A DNA stretch of 64,000 bases from contig JACQFP010000064.1 in NCBI GenBank assembly GCA_016200005.1, forward strand, positions 103,990-167,989, written 5' to 3'. This DNA comes from Verrucomicrobiota bacterium. GTDB lineage: Bacteria > Verrucomicrobiota > Verrucomicrobiia > Limisphaerales > PALSA-1396. Both the position numbers and the translations under genes were made by a program. The notes below the pieces were generated by a model. It was not told the origin of the DNA, searched no databases, and saw only the letters and a program-made list of their open reading frames with translations. Each line of letters begins with the position of its first letter. The stretch's first letter is position 1. Shown one piece after another: positions 55,118-62,676 of the stretch.

Positions 55118-55169
55118 CCCCTCACCTCACCCTCTCCCCATCGGATGGGGAGAGCGAAGGGGTGAGGGG
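55118..55169. repeat. Interspersed CCCTCACC/CTCTCCCC palindromic element, copy 3
   Basis: CCCCTCACCTCACC and CTCTCCCCATCGGATGGGGA with GAG then GGGGTGAGGGG form nested stems. It lies between the divergent giant protein gene and the DUF3179 gene, together with other non-coding DNA (55035-55260). Confidence 0.8.
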
Positions 55170-55260
55170 CCATCCGGTAATTAATTTTGGCGAACAAGCT
55201 CGCCTGTTTCTGTCCCGCAATAACCTTGAAACACCGCATGATTGGTCGTAAAGTTGGCCC

Positions 55261-56265
55261 ATGAAATCCGGACGTTTTCTCTTTCGGTCAGCCGTTTTGG
55301 TTTCGTTAGTCCTCGCTCAAATGTCCGCGCTCGCCGCTGAATCGTTGCCAGGAGTTCTTCCCAAACCCGGCCTGTTCAAGTCGTTGACGGAACCACCCTG
55401 CTCCTATGCTTCGACCCAAAACCGCAAAGGATTCATTCGGAACGATGATCGTGTTATCGCTTGGATTCGTGGTGCCCACAACGGCGGCGCGATTCCCATC
55501 CGCCTTTTTCTCTCCGCGCCGCGCGTGATCAACGACACCTACGGACTTTTCTTTTACGATCCGGATGGCGGCTACGTGAGCGCGTTCAAGAAAGATTACG
55601 GTTACGAATTTTACGGCTGGCGGCGCGGCGCGATGATCGTCAAGGGCCGCGACGGCACATTGTGGTCGGCCTTGAGCGGACGCGCAATTGATGGACCGAA
55701 GAAGGGCGAACGGCTGGAGCGCATTCCCAGCCTGCTGACGGATTGGGGTTACTGGTTGATGCTTCATCCGGAATCGACGGCTTATGATTTGTTCGACGGT
55801 AAGAAATATCCCGCCGCTGAGCTTCCATCCGCTTTGAGCGCCGAAGCAAAGGAAACGATGGGGACAGTGGATGCACGTCTAAAACCACAGATGCGCGTTC
55901 TGGGCGTGGAACTTGGAGAACTGACGAAAGCTTACCCGTTGGACGGCGCCGGCGAGCGCGCTTGTTTCACTGACATACTCGGCGGCGAATCCATCGCCGT
56001 GTTTTGGTATGAACCGACGAAGAGCGCCATCGCGTTCAATGCCAAGCTCCAGGATCGGCAACTGACTTTCTATGCGGATTCAGTTTCGCCGGAAACGGCG
56101 CCGTTCAAGGACAAGGAAACCGGAACGCGTTGGACACTGGCCGGGCGCGCAGTGGACGGGCCACTGAAGGGTCAGGAGCTGCTGTGGGTGAGGAGCGTGC
56201 AGTGCAATTGGTTCGCGTGGGTCGCCGAATATCCGGACACATTGGTTTATGTTCCATCGAAGTAG
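55261..56265 (+). CDS. DUF3179 family secreted protein
   Basis: 334 residues with a signal peptide (VLVSLVLAQMSALAAESLPG). DUF3179 hallmarks are LWSALSGRAIDGPKKGERLE in the middle and TRWTLAGRAVDGPLKGQELL plus the terminal NWFAWVAEYPDTLVYVP. The family is common in Planctomycetes and Verrucomicrobia and has unknown function. The following gene begins 17 bases before its stop, so the two are translationally coupled. Confidence 0.9.
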   Translation: MKSGRFLFRSAVLVSLVLAQMSALAAESLPGVLPKPGLFKSLTEPPCSYASTQNRKGFIRNDDRVIAWIRGAHNGGAIPIRLFLSAPRVINDTYGLFFYDPDGGYVSAFKKDYGYEFYGWRRGAMIVKGRDGTLWSALSGRAIDGPKKGERLERIPSLLTDWGYWLMLHPESTAYDLFDGKKYPAAELPSALSAEAKETMGTVDARLKPQMRVLGVELGELTKAYPLDGAGERACFTDILGGESIAVFWYEPTKSAIAFNAKLQDRQLTFYADSVSPETAPFKDKETGTRWTLAGRAVDGPLKGQELLWVRSVQCNWFAWVAEYPDTLVYVPSK

Positions 56266-57340
56266 CAAGAGCGCGTTTGCTGGTCTTCTCGTTCTCGCGT
56301 TTCTGAGCAGCGCAGTCAACGGAGCGCCTGCAACGCCCACCAAACTCAAGGCTGTTCTCATCAGCGCGGCCCAAGCCAGTTCTGAACGATTGCGCAACCT
56401 CAAGCGCGACGGATACAACGCCGCCGCGCTCAATCTGGTCGATGGGAGCGGCCAGCCAGAAGAAGAAGCGGCGCGGCGAATCGAAAAATCTGGTCTCGAT
56501 CTTTACTATTGGATCGAGATCGCTCGCAATCCGACGCTTGCTGATGCGCATCCCGAATGGATGGCGAGTCTGCAAGGCCATCCGGAATGGCGACGCTTCT
56601 TTCCGAAGCTGCCAGCGACTAAGACGAACGAGGTGGTCAAAAACTATCCGTGGGTGCCGATGCTTTATCAGGAAACTTTCCCGGTCCACTTGGAACGCGT
56701 GAAGCAATTGCTCGCCGACCAACCGACGCCGACAGGAATTTTCCTCAACGACCTTCAAGGCGCGCCATCGGCGTGCGGTTGCGGGCATCCCCTTTGTCGT
56801 TGGACGACGGATTATGGCCCGATCAAAACCGCAACCCGTCTCCCCAACGATGCGGCCGCGCGGTTTGTTGCCTCGGTGAAAAAACTCTTGCCCAAGGCAA
56901 AGATCGTTCCCGTCTGGACGCCGGAGTGCGAGGAACACGACCTCGACGGGTTGTGCGCGGGCGTTGGCTGCTTCAAAGGCACGTGCTGGCGCGAATTCAC
57001 CACGCAACTCATGCCGCTCGCGCGAGCAGCCGAAAGCATCGGCGCCTTGCTGCCCTATCGTGAATTCCAACGCGACCTGCCGCTCTACGGTCCGACCGCC
57101 GGGTGGATCAAACACGCGTTGAATTCGTTTTCGGAAATGCCACCCAAACGCAACGGCACTGCTGTTCCCGAAAATCATTTGATCGCCGTCCTGCAAGGTT
57201 GGGACGTGACCCCGGAACAAATAAGTGCGCAGGTCGCCCGCAGCCAAGAAGCCGGTGCCGCCGGCTACGTTGTCTCGTTGATGAAGATCGATCAAAGTTG
57301 GGAGCCGCGAATCGTCAACGCGAACGCGGCCGCCCAGTAG
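56249..57340 (+). CDS. Secreted hypothetical protein with a Cys-rich loop, possibly a TIM barrel
   Basis: 363 residues with a signal peptide (AFAGLLVLAFLSSAVNGAPA). The pattern of alternating strands and helices (GYNAAALNLVDGSG, LDLYYWIEIARNP, PTGIFLNDLQGAPS, AKIVPVWTPECEEH) suggests a glycoside-hydrolase-like barrel. Cysteines cluster in CGCGHPLCRW and in DGLCAGVGCFKGTCW and may bind metal or form disulfides. No family is assigned. Coupled to the DUF3179 gene. Confidence 0.65.
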   Translation: MFHRSSKSAFAGLLVLAFLSSAVNGAPATPTKLKAVLISAAQASSERLRNLKRDGYNAAALNLVDGSGQPEEEAARRIEKSGLDLYYWIEIARNPTLADAHPEWMASLQGHPEWRRFFPKLPATKTNEVVKNYPWVPMLYQETFPVHLERVKQLLADQPTPTGIFLNDLQGAPSACGCGHPLCRWTTDYGPIKTATRLPNDAAARFVASVKKLLPKAKIVPVWTPECEEHDLDGLCAGVGCFKGTCWREFTTQLMPLARAAESIGALLPYREFQRDLPLYGPTAGWIKHALNSFSEMPPKRNGTAVPENHLIAVLQGWDVTPEQISAQVARSQEAGAAGYVVSLMKIDQSWEPRIVNANAAAQ

Positions 57341-57453
57341 CGCGGGTTTCCAAACCGGCTGTATCGCCGACCTCCCAGTCGGCAGGGCGCAAGCACTCGC
57401 ACAGCCTGCGGGTTTGGAAACCCGCGACACAGCGGACTTGGAAGTCGGCGCTA
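57338..57453. repeat. Composite palindromic repeat after the 56249-57340 gene
   Basis: Small palindromes in series: GCGGGTTTCCAAACC and GGTTTGGAAACCCGC (each able to pair with the other), and GCCGACCTCCCAGTCGGC opposite GACTTGGAAGTCGGC. It begins at the stop codon of the upstream gene and may terminate transcription ahead of the selenoprotein cluster. Confidence 0.7.
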
Positions 57454-57552
57454 CGGTGGCAGAATTGGGATGTGACCCTGAACACGTCGTCCACCGTCGC
57501 GGTTCTTGACGACCGTTGCAGACTGACCTAGTTTTTCGCCAGTTAAAGAATC

Positions 57553-57789
57553 ATGAGCCTGGAGATTACAATCGAATATTGCAGCGTCTGAAACTACGAG
57601 CCACAAGCCGTCGGTCTGACGGAAAAGCTTCTGCGGCTCAAGCAGGACATTCGCTCGTTGAAACTGGTGCCGACCGGTGGCGGTGTGTTTGAGGTCATTG
57701 TCAATGGCAAGAAAATCCATTCCAAGTCGCAGACGGGGCAGTTCCCCGACCCCGACGCCATCGTCAAAGCCGTCCGCGCCATGCGGTGA
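57553..57789 (+). CDS. SelW/Rdx-family selenoprotein with CxxU redox motif
   Basis: 78 residues including one selenocysteine. ATG 57553; the in-frame TGA at 57589-57591 is residue 13 in the motif C10-S-V-U13. Downstream the frame encodes KLVPTGGGVFEVIVNG and KIHSKSQTGQFPDPDAI, the conserved Rdx (SelW/SelT/SelH) core, and ends with TGA at 57787. A hairpin with a GGTCT loop starts 17 bases after the UGA. The family has a thioredoxin-like fold and probably acts on cellular thiols. A conventional reading would end after 12 codons, so the gene is invisible to standard ORF calling. tRNA-Sec and selD follow immediately. Confidence 0.93.
57608..57622 (+). promoter_or_regulatory. SECIS-like hairpin of the SelW-like gene
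   Basis: Stem CCGTC (57608-57612) / GACGG (57618-57622) around loop GGTCT, the same apical loop as the E. coli fdhF SECIS. It starts 17 bases after the UGA and would recruit SelB. Confidence 0.8.
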
Positions 57790-57840
57790 TTTTTTTCCGT
57801 TCCGTTCCACAAAGTTCGGCCTATTTGCAGTCGAAAAAGA

Positions 57841-57934
57841 AACATCGAATACCGAACATCCAACATCGAATGTTCAACCAAACAAGTTGCGCGAACTTCG
57901 AAGTTGGACGTTGGACGTTGGATGTTGGATGTTC
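57841..57934. repeat. Word-built inverted repeat upstream of tRNA-Sec
   Basis: The left arm contains AACATCCAACATCGAATGTTC-type words and the right arm GTTGGACGTTGGATGTTGG. It lies between the SelW-like gene and the tRNA. Confidence 0.7.
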
Positions 57935-57947
57935 AGCCTGCGTTCCC

Positions 57948-58044
57948 GGAGAGTGAAGGGTGCCTGGTGGCCCTCGCGGTCTTCAAAACCGTCGTTCCGG
58001 CGCTGCGCGTCGGGAGGAGTGTTCGATTCGCTCCCTCTCCGCCA
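57948..58044 (+). tRNA. selC: tRNA-Sec (selC), anticodon TCA
   Basis: 97 bases including encoded CCA. The anticodon loop CTTCAAA (57981-57987) carries TCA at 57983-57985 on a 5-bp stem GCGGT/ACCGT. A long extra arm CCGGCG...CGTCGG (about 57997-58013) and the T loop TTCGATT (58022-58028) on a strong stem are present. The acceptor pairs GGAGAG (57948-57953) with CTCTCC (58035-58040), then G and CCA. Seen oddity: acceptor plus T stem total about 12 bp on the 3' side rather than the 13 of E. coli selC, with one poor pair (T57954 opposite C58034). Long variable arm, UCA anticodon and sel neighbours make the call secure. Confidence 0.95.
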
Positions 58045-58049
58045 TTTTC

Positions 58050-58147
58050 ATTTACGATTTGCGATTTGCGATTGCCGTTTTGAAAAATTCGGGTCAGCGG
58101 CTCCTCTGACTCTTCAAATCGTAAATCACAAATCACAAATCGTAAAT
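58050..58147. repeat. Large word-built inverted repeat between tRNA-Sec and selD
   Basis: The left arm 58050-58080 (TTTACGATTTGCGATTTGCG...) and right arm 58113-58147 (AATCGTAAATCACAAATCAC...) are imperfect complements of about 30 bases. The loop is about 32 bases. The selD ribosome-binding site follows directly. Confidence 0.75.
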
Positions 58148-58166
58148 CCGAAGGGAGGTGAGCCGC

Positions 58167-59219
58167 ATGTCGCGTGAACAGATTCTCAAACTGACCTCGC
58201 TTTCGTCCTGTGCCGGTTGAGCTTCCAAACTCAGCCAAAAGGCTCTGGCGCAAGTTTTGCGTCAGCTTCCGCAGTTGCGCGATCCGAACCTGCTCGTCGG
58301 CGCGGCCACCGCCGATGACGCGGGCGTCTATCGCATCGACCGCGATCGCGCGCTCGTGCAAACGGTGGACTTTTTCACGCCCATCGTGGACGACCCTTTT
58401 GTGTACGGACAGATTGCCGCGGCCAATGCGCTTTCCGATGTCTATGCGATGGGAGGCCGTCCGCTCACGGCATTGAACATTATGGGCATTCCAACTGATT
58501 TTGTTCCGCCAAAGATTATCAACGCCATTCTGCGCGGCGGGGCGGCGAAAACAAAAGAAGCCGGCTGCGTGCTCGTCGGCGGCCATAGCATTCGCAATCC
58601 CGAACCCGTTTACGGATTGTCGGTCACCGGCATGGTTTCGCCGCGACGCATGATCACCAATGCCAACGCGCAACCCGGCGACCTGCTCGTGCTCACCAAA
58701 CCGCTCGGCACCGGCATCGTGACCACCGGTATCAAACGAAACCTGACCTCCCCTGCCCTTGCGAACAAAGCCATCCGCTCCATGTGCCGGCTCAATACCA
58801 TCGGTACCGAGCTTGCCGAACGCGGCTTGGTTCGCGCCGGCACAGACGTGACCGGCTTCGGTTTGCTGGGTCATCTCGGTTCATTGTGCCGAGCCAGCGG
58901 TGTCGGCGCAGAAATCGACGCCGCCCAATTGCCGGTCATTGGCAAGGAAGTTTTTGATTTGATTGCGAAAGACTGCATTCCCGGCGGCAGCCACGAAAAT
59001 TTGAAAGCAGCCAATGAATTCACCGAATGGGATGGCGTCAGCGACGAGCAAAAGTTTCTCGCTACCGACGCGCAGACCAGCGGAGGTTTGTTGCTCTGCG
59101 TGACACCTCGACATTTGGAGAAGGTGCTTAAACTCTTGAAGTCACGCCGCGCGCCGTGCGCCGTCGTCATCGGGAAAATCGTGCCCACTGCAAGATGCAG
59201 AGTTCACGTCAAATCATGA
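58167..59219 (+). CDS. selD: Selenide, water dikinase (selenophosphate synthetase), itself a selenoprotein
   Basis: 350 residues with U18. ATG 58167 follows a strong ribosome-binding site (GGGAGGTG at 58153-58160). The in-frame TGA at 58218-58220 lies in C15-A-G-U18-A-S-K21, where U18 aligns with catalytic Cys17 and K21 with Lys20 of E. coli SelD. The frame continues into DDAGVYRIDRDRALVQTVDF, GQIAAANALSDVYAMGG and the DTGFGLLGHL-type segment TDVTGFGLLGHLGSLCR. The enzyme makes selenophosphate from selenide and ATP for Sec-tRNA synthesis. A reading that ignores recoding would start at 58257 and lose the active site. Its stop overlaps the selA ATG. Confidence 0.97.
58245..58265 (+). promoter_or_regulatory. 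SECIS-like hairpin of selD
   Basis: A 9-bp stem CTGGCGCAA (58245-58253) / TTGCGTCAG (58257-58265) with one G-T pair and apical GTT. It begins 25 bases after the UGA, the same distance as in the thioredoxin-like selenoprotein gene. Confidence 0.72.
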
Positions 59220-60619
59220 AGGCATCGTTGTTGCGTGCCATCCCTGCCGTCGAGAAGGTCCTCCAAGCGCTCGTCGATGCCGACCTGCCGCGTCCTGTGG
59301 TCGTCTGCGTGGTTCGCCGGGAACTGAATGCACTGCGCGCGGAGAAAAAAATCCCTGACTTCGACGCCGTGCTTGCGCGTGTCCGCTCCGCTCTCGACAC
59401 TTTACGCACGGCGCGCATTCAACCCGTCATCAATGGCACGGGCATCATCCTCCACACGAACTTGGGACGCGCACCGCTCGGCCCGGCAGTCGTCGAGACT
59501 CTTCAAACCATCGCCGCCAATTACAACAATTTGGAATACGACCTCACCGGCGGCGAACGCGGCGGGCGCGCCGCTTATCTCGAACACAATCTCGCGTTGC
59601 TCTGCGGCGCGGAAGCCGCCACCGTCGTCAACAACTGCGCCGCGGCGCTGGTGCTCATTCTCCGCCATTTCACTTCGGGTGAGCGCAAGCAAGTCATCAT
59701 CTCCCGCGGCGAATTGATTCAGATTGGCGGCGGGTTTCGGATTCCCGAAATTCTCGAAGCCAGCGGCGCAACGCTGCGCGAGGTCGGCACCACGAACAAG
59801 ACGACGCTCAGCGATTACGCCAAAGCCATCAGTCGTGAAACTGCCATGATCCTCAAAGTTCATCGCAGCAATTTCTTCATGGGCGGTTTTGTGGATTCGC
59901 CTTCGACCGAAGAGATCGCCGCACTGGTGCGCAAGAAACGTCTGCCCTTTGTCGAAGACCTCGGCAGCGGCGCGGTGATCGAGACGGAAAAGCTGGCAGA
60001 CATCGAGCACGAGCCGACGCCCGCTGAAGTGTTGAAACGCGGCGTGAACCTCGTCACGTTCAGCGGCGATAAACTGCTAGGCGGCCCGCAGGCTGGCGTC
60101 ATCGCGGGCAAAGCAAAGCTGGTCGCGGCGCTCAAACGCGAGCCGTTCTTCCGCGCGTTGCGTTGCGACAAGCTCATCTTAGCCGCGCTACAAACGACGG
60201 TGGATGTTTATCTTTCCGCTGGAGTTCAAGCTTCAGCTTGTCCGGACAGGCTGAAGCCTGAACTCCAACTACCCGTGCTGGCCATGCTCCAGGTTTCGAA
60301 CGACGAACTGCGCGCTCGCGCTGAGAAAATCATCACCGCGCTCAACGGTCTTCCGCTCAAGGTAAGTATCGGTGAAGGCAAAGCGCAAATCGGCGGCGGC
60401 ACGTTGCCGCGCTCGGTCATTCCGTCCGTCACGATTGATCTTGTGCCGGTCAACATGGCGTTGCCGGAATTCGCCGCGCGACTTCGCACCGGCACACCAC
60501 CCGTCATCGGCTACATTTCGGGCGGACGATTCAAACTCGATCTACGGACAATTTTTCCTCGGCAGGATGACGAAGTTGTGCAAGCACCTCGTGCCGTTGC
60601 GAGCAGTCCGAGTCAATGA
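59216..60619 (+). CDS. selA: L-seryl-tRNA(Sec) selenium transferase
   Basis: ATG 59216 overlaps the selD stop (ATGA); 467 residues. Family hallmarks are VINGTGIILHTNLGRAPLG, VVNNCAAALVLIL and the PLP-lysine motif TFSGDKLLGGPQAG with K286. SelA converts Ser-tRNA(Sec) to Sec-tRNA(Sec) using selenophosphate. A palindromic repeat adds about 16 residues (AGVQASACPDRLKPELQ) at residues 336-351, in the C-terminal half after the TTVDVYL helix. The frame is kept, so the enzyme is probably still active. selB follows with another ATGA overlap. Confidence 0.97.
   Translation: MKASLLRAIPAVEKVLQALVDADLPRPVVVCVVRRELNALRAEKKIPDFDAVLARVRSALDTLRTARIQPVINGTGIILHTNLGRAPLGPAVVETLQTIAANYNNLEYDLTGGERGGRAAYLEHNLALLCGAEAATVVNNCAAALVLILRHFTSGERKQVIISRGELIQIGGGFRIPEILEASGATLREVGTTNKTTLSDYAKAISRETAMILKVHRSNFFMGGFVDSPSTEEIAALVRKKRLPFVEDLGSGAVIETEKLADIEHEPTPAEVLKRGVNLVTFSGDKLLGGPQAGVIAGKAKLVAALKREPFFRALRCDKLILAALQTTVDVYLSAGVQASACPDRLKPELQLPVLAMLQVSNDELRARAEKIITALNGLPLKVSIGEGKAQIGGGTLPRSVIPSVTIDLVPVNMALPEFAARLRTGTPPVIGYISGGRFKLDLRTIFPRQDDEVVQAPRAVASSPSQ
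60221..60266. repeat. Palindromic element embedded in frame in selA
   Basis: GGAGTTCAAGCTTCAGCTTG with TCC (60221-60243) is the reverse complement of 60244-60266 with two mismatches and no loop. The arm is the same as in the intergenic element at 20149-20171. Confidence 0.9.
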
Positions 60620-62637
60620 CTGGAAAACACTTCATCCTTGCCACCGCCGGACACGTGGATCACGGCAAGAGCGCGCTGGTCGAGGCGCTGACGGGAACCG
60701 ATCCCGAGCGCTTGCCGGAGGAAAAGGCGCGCGGCATCACGATTGACCTCGGCTTCGCACACCTGGAACTTTCAACTCTCAACCTCACGTTTGGAGTTCC
60801 GCCTTCAGGCGGTCCGTCCGCAGAACCACCTAAAAGCGGAACTCCAAACGGCCTGACCTTCAACTCTCAACCCTCAACTTTCTCCTGCGGCATCGTCGAT
60901 GTGCCCGGCCACGAGGATTTCGTGAAGAACATGGTCGCGGGCGTCGGCTCGATTGACCTCGCGCTACTCGTCGTCGCGGCGGACGACGGCTGGATGCCGC
61001 AAACGGAGGAGCATTTGCAAATCCTCACGTATCTCGGCGTGACCCGCGCTGTTGTCGCTCTCACTAAAATTGATTTGGTAGAGTCGAACGAAGCTGGGGT
61101 CATCAATTCAGTGCGCGAAAAGCTTCACGCCACGCCCATCGCTGAGTCGCCCGTTGTTCCCACCTCTGTTGTGACGGGTCGCGGGTTGGACGAGTTGAAG
61201 GAAACACTGCCTCGGGTGCTGGCCGAGACACCAACTCAACGCGACATCGGCAAGCCGCGCCTGCCGGTGGACCGCGTGTTCACCTTGCGCGGCGTCGGCA
61301 CGGTGGTGACCGGGACGCTCACGGGCGGCGCATTGAGTCGCGGGCAGATGGTGGTCATCCAACCCGCCGGTAAACCGGCGCGCATTCGCACCATTCAAAG
61401 TCACAATCGCGACGTTGAATCCAGCCAACCGGGCACGCGCACGGCCTTGAACCTGGTAGACGTCGGCATCGAAGACGTGCGCCGCGGCGACGTGATTACC
61501 CTGCCGGAACTGGGCGCAACCAACGATACGCTCGATGTGTGGCTGGAAAAATCGTCGCGGCTGACCGACGGCAAGAGTCTGGCCAAGCGGCCTCTCAAGG
61601 ATGGCGCCCTGGTGCGCGTTCATCACGGAAGCGGCCAGGGGTCGGCGCGGATTTACTTTCCCGATCAGAAGCAATTATCGCCCGGTGAACGCGCACTGGC
61701 TCAACTCCGCTTTGATTCGCCGGTGTTCGCCTTCCTAGGCGATCGTTTCATTGTGCGGGATTGGGCGGAGCAAGCGACACTTGCAGGCGGGGTCGTGCTC
61801 GACGCCGACGCCAGCCGGAGTAATGGTCGCAGCGAGAGGCAGCGAAAGTTTTTGGCCAGGCGGGCAGAATCGTGGCGCGACGTTGCCGCGAGTGTCGAAA
61901 CGCAACTCAAGCGGGACGGTGTGGCGCGGCGCTCCTCCCTCCTGCTCAAATCACGCTTCAGTACAGCGGAAATCGCCGGGGCGGTCGAGAAGCTGGCAGC
62001 CAAATGTGACATTATTCCAGCCGGTGAACTGGTTGCGGACGCCGGATGGTGGAATGCGATCCGCCAACGAGCCACGACCGCGATTGACGGCGAGCACAAG
62101 GCGCATTCCGACCATGCTGGCCTGCCGCTGAGTTCGCTTCGGACTGCGCTAGGGGGTGAACTTCCTTTGCCGGAAGTTTTCGACGCGCTCGTGGCGGATT
62201 TGTGCCGGACAGAATTTGTACCGGTGGGCGTCGCCATCAAACGTGCGACGCATCGGCCCGCGTTGCCACCGGCGCTCCAAGCCGCCGGCGCGAAGTTGCG
62301 AGCGGTCCTGGAGGACAGACCATTGGATCCGCCGTCGCGCAAAGAATTGGCCCAGGACGCGCCGACACAACAAGCGCTGCGTTTCCTCATTCAAAGTGGC
62401 GAAGCGATTGAAGTGAACGCTGAACTCGTGATGGGCGCTAAGGCAGTGGCTGGGGCGACGGAGATCATCCGAAATTATTTGCGCGAACACCACAAAGCAA
62501 CTGTGAGTGAACTGCGTCAGGCGCTCGGCACCAGCCGCCGCGTCGTCGTGCCGCTCCTGGAGAAACTGGACCGCGACGGATTAACCCAGCGACAGGGTGA
62601 TCAACGCGTGTTGCGGCCGCAAAACATTTCGAAATGA
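60616..62637 (+). CDS. selB: Selenocysteine-specific translation elongation factor
   Basis: 673 residues. The GTPase domain opens with AGHVDHGKSALVEALTGTDP, then KARGITIDLGFAHLEL and DVPGHEDFVKNM, and includes ALTKIDLV. EF-Tu-like beta domains follow (FTLRGVGTVVTGTLTGGALS). The C-terminal winged helices (ATEIIRNYLREHHKATVSEL, RRVVVPLLEKLDRDGLTQRQ) bind the SECIS hairpin. About 35 extra residues lie between strand 2 and the DVPGHE motif of the GTPase domain, encoded by a palindromic repeat and flanking TCAACTCTCAA words. SelB delivers Sec-tRNA to UGA codons. The ATG overlaps the selA stop. Confidence 0.97.
   Translation: MTGKHFILATAGHVDHGKSALVEALTGTDPERLPEEKARGITIDLGFAHLELSTLNLTFGVPPSGGPSAEPPKSGTPNGLTFNSQPSTFSCGIVDVPGHEDFVKNMVAGVGSIDLALLVVAADDGWMPQTEEHLQILTYLGVTRAVVALTKIDLVESNEAGVINSVREKLHATPIAESPVVPTSVVTGRGLDELKETLPRVLAETPTQRDIGKPRLPVDRVFTLRGVGTVVTGTLTGGALSRGQMVVIQPAGKPARIRTIQSHNRDVESSQPGTRTALNLVDVGIEDVRRGDVITLPELGATNDTLDVWLEKSSRLTDGKSLAKRPLKDGALVRVHHGSGQGSARIYFPDQKQLSPGERALAQLRFDSPVFAFLGDRFIVRDWAEQATLAGGVVLDADASRSNGRSERQRKFLARRAESWRDVAASVETQLKRDGVARRSSLLLKSRFSTAEIAGAVEKLAAKCDIIPAGELVADAGWWNAIRQRATTAIDGEHKAHSDHAGLPLSSLRTALGGELPLPEVFDALVADLCRTEFVPVGVAIKRATHRPALPPALQAAGAKLRAVLEDRPLDPPSRKELAQDAPTQQALRFLIQSGEAIEVNAELVMGAKAVAGATEIIRNYLREHHKATVSELRQALGTSRRVVVPLLEKLDRDGLTQRQGDQRVLRPQNISK
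60789..60849. repeat. Palindromic element embedded in frame in selB
   Basis: GTTTGGAGTTCCGCCTTCAG (start of 60789-60813) pairs with the segment 60825-60849 ending GCGGAACTCCAAAC; 25-base arms with about four mismatches. It is flanked on both sides by TTCAACTCTCAACC words (about 60770 and 60855). Confidence 0.88.
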
Positions 62638-62676
62638 GGGTTTGCCTTCTATTCGCGGTTGGTTAGGGTCGTGCAC

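Noticed and set aside
58257..59219. selD starting at 58257 as an ordinary protein
   Set aside because: This start loses the catalytic N-terminus. The upstream in-frame ATG with a strong ribosome-binding site and the CAGUASK motif across a UGA is clearly better.
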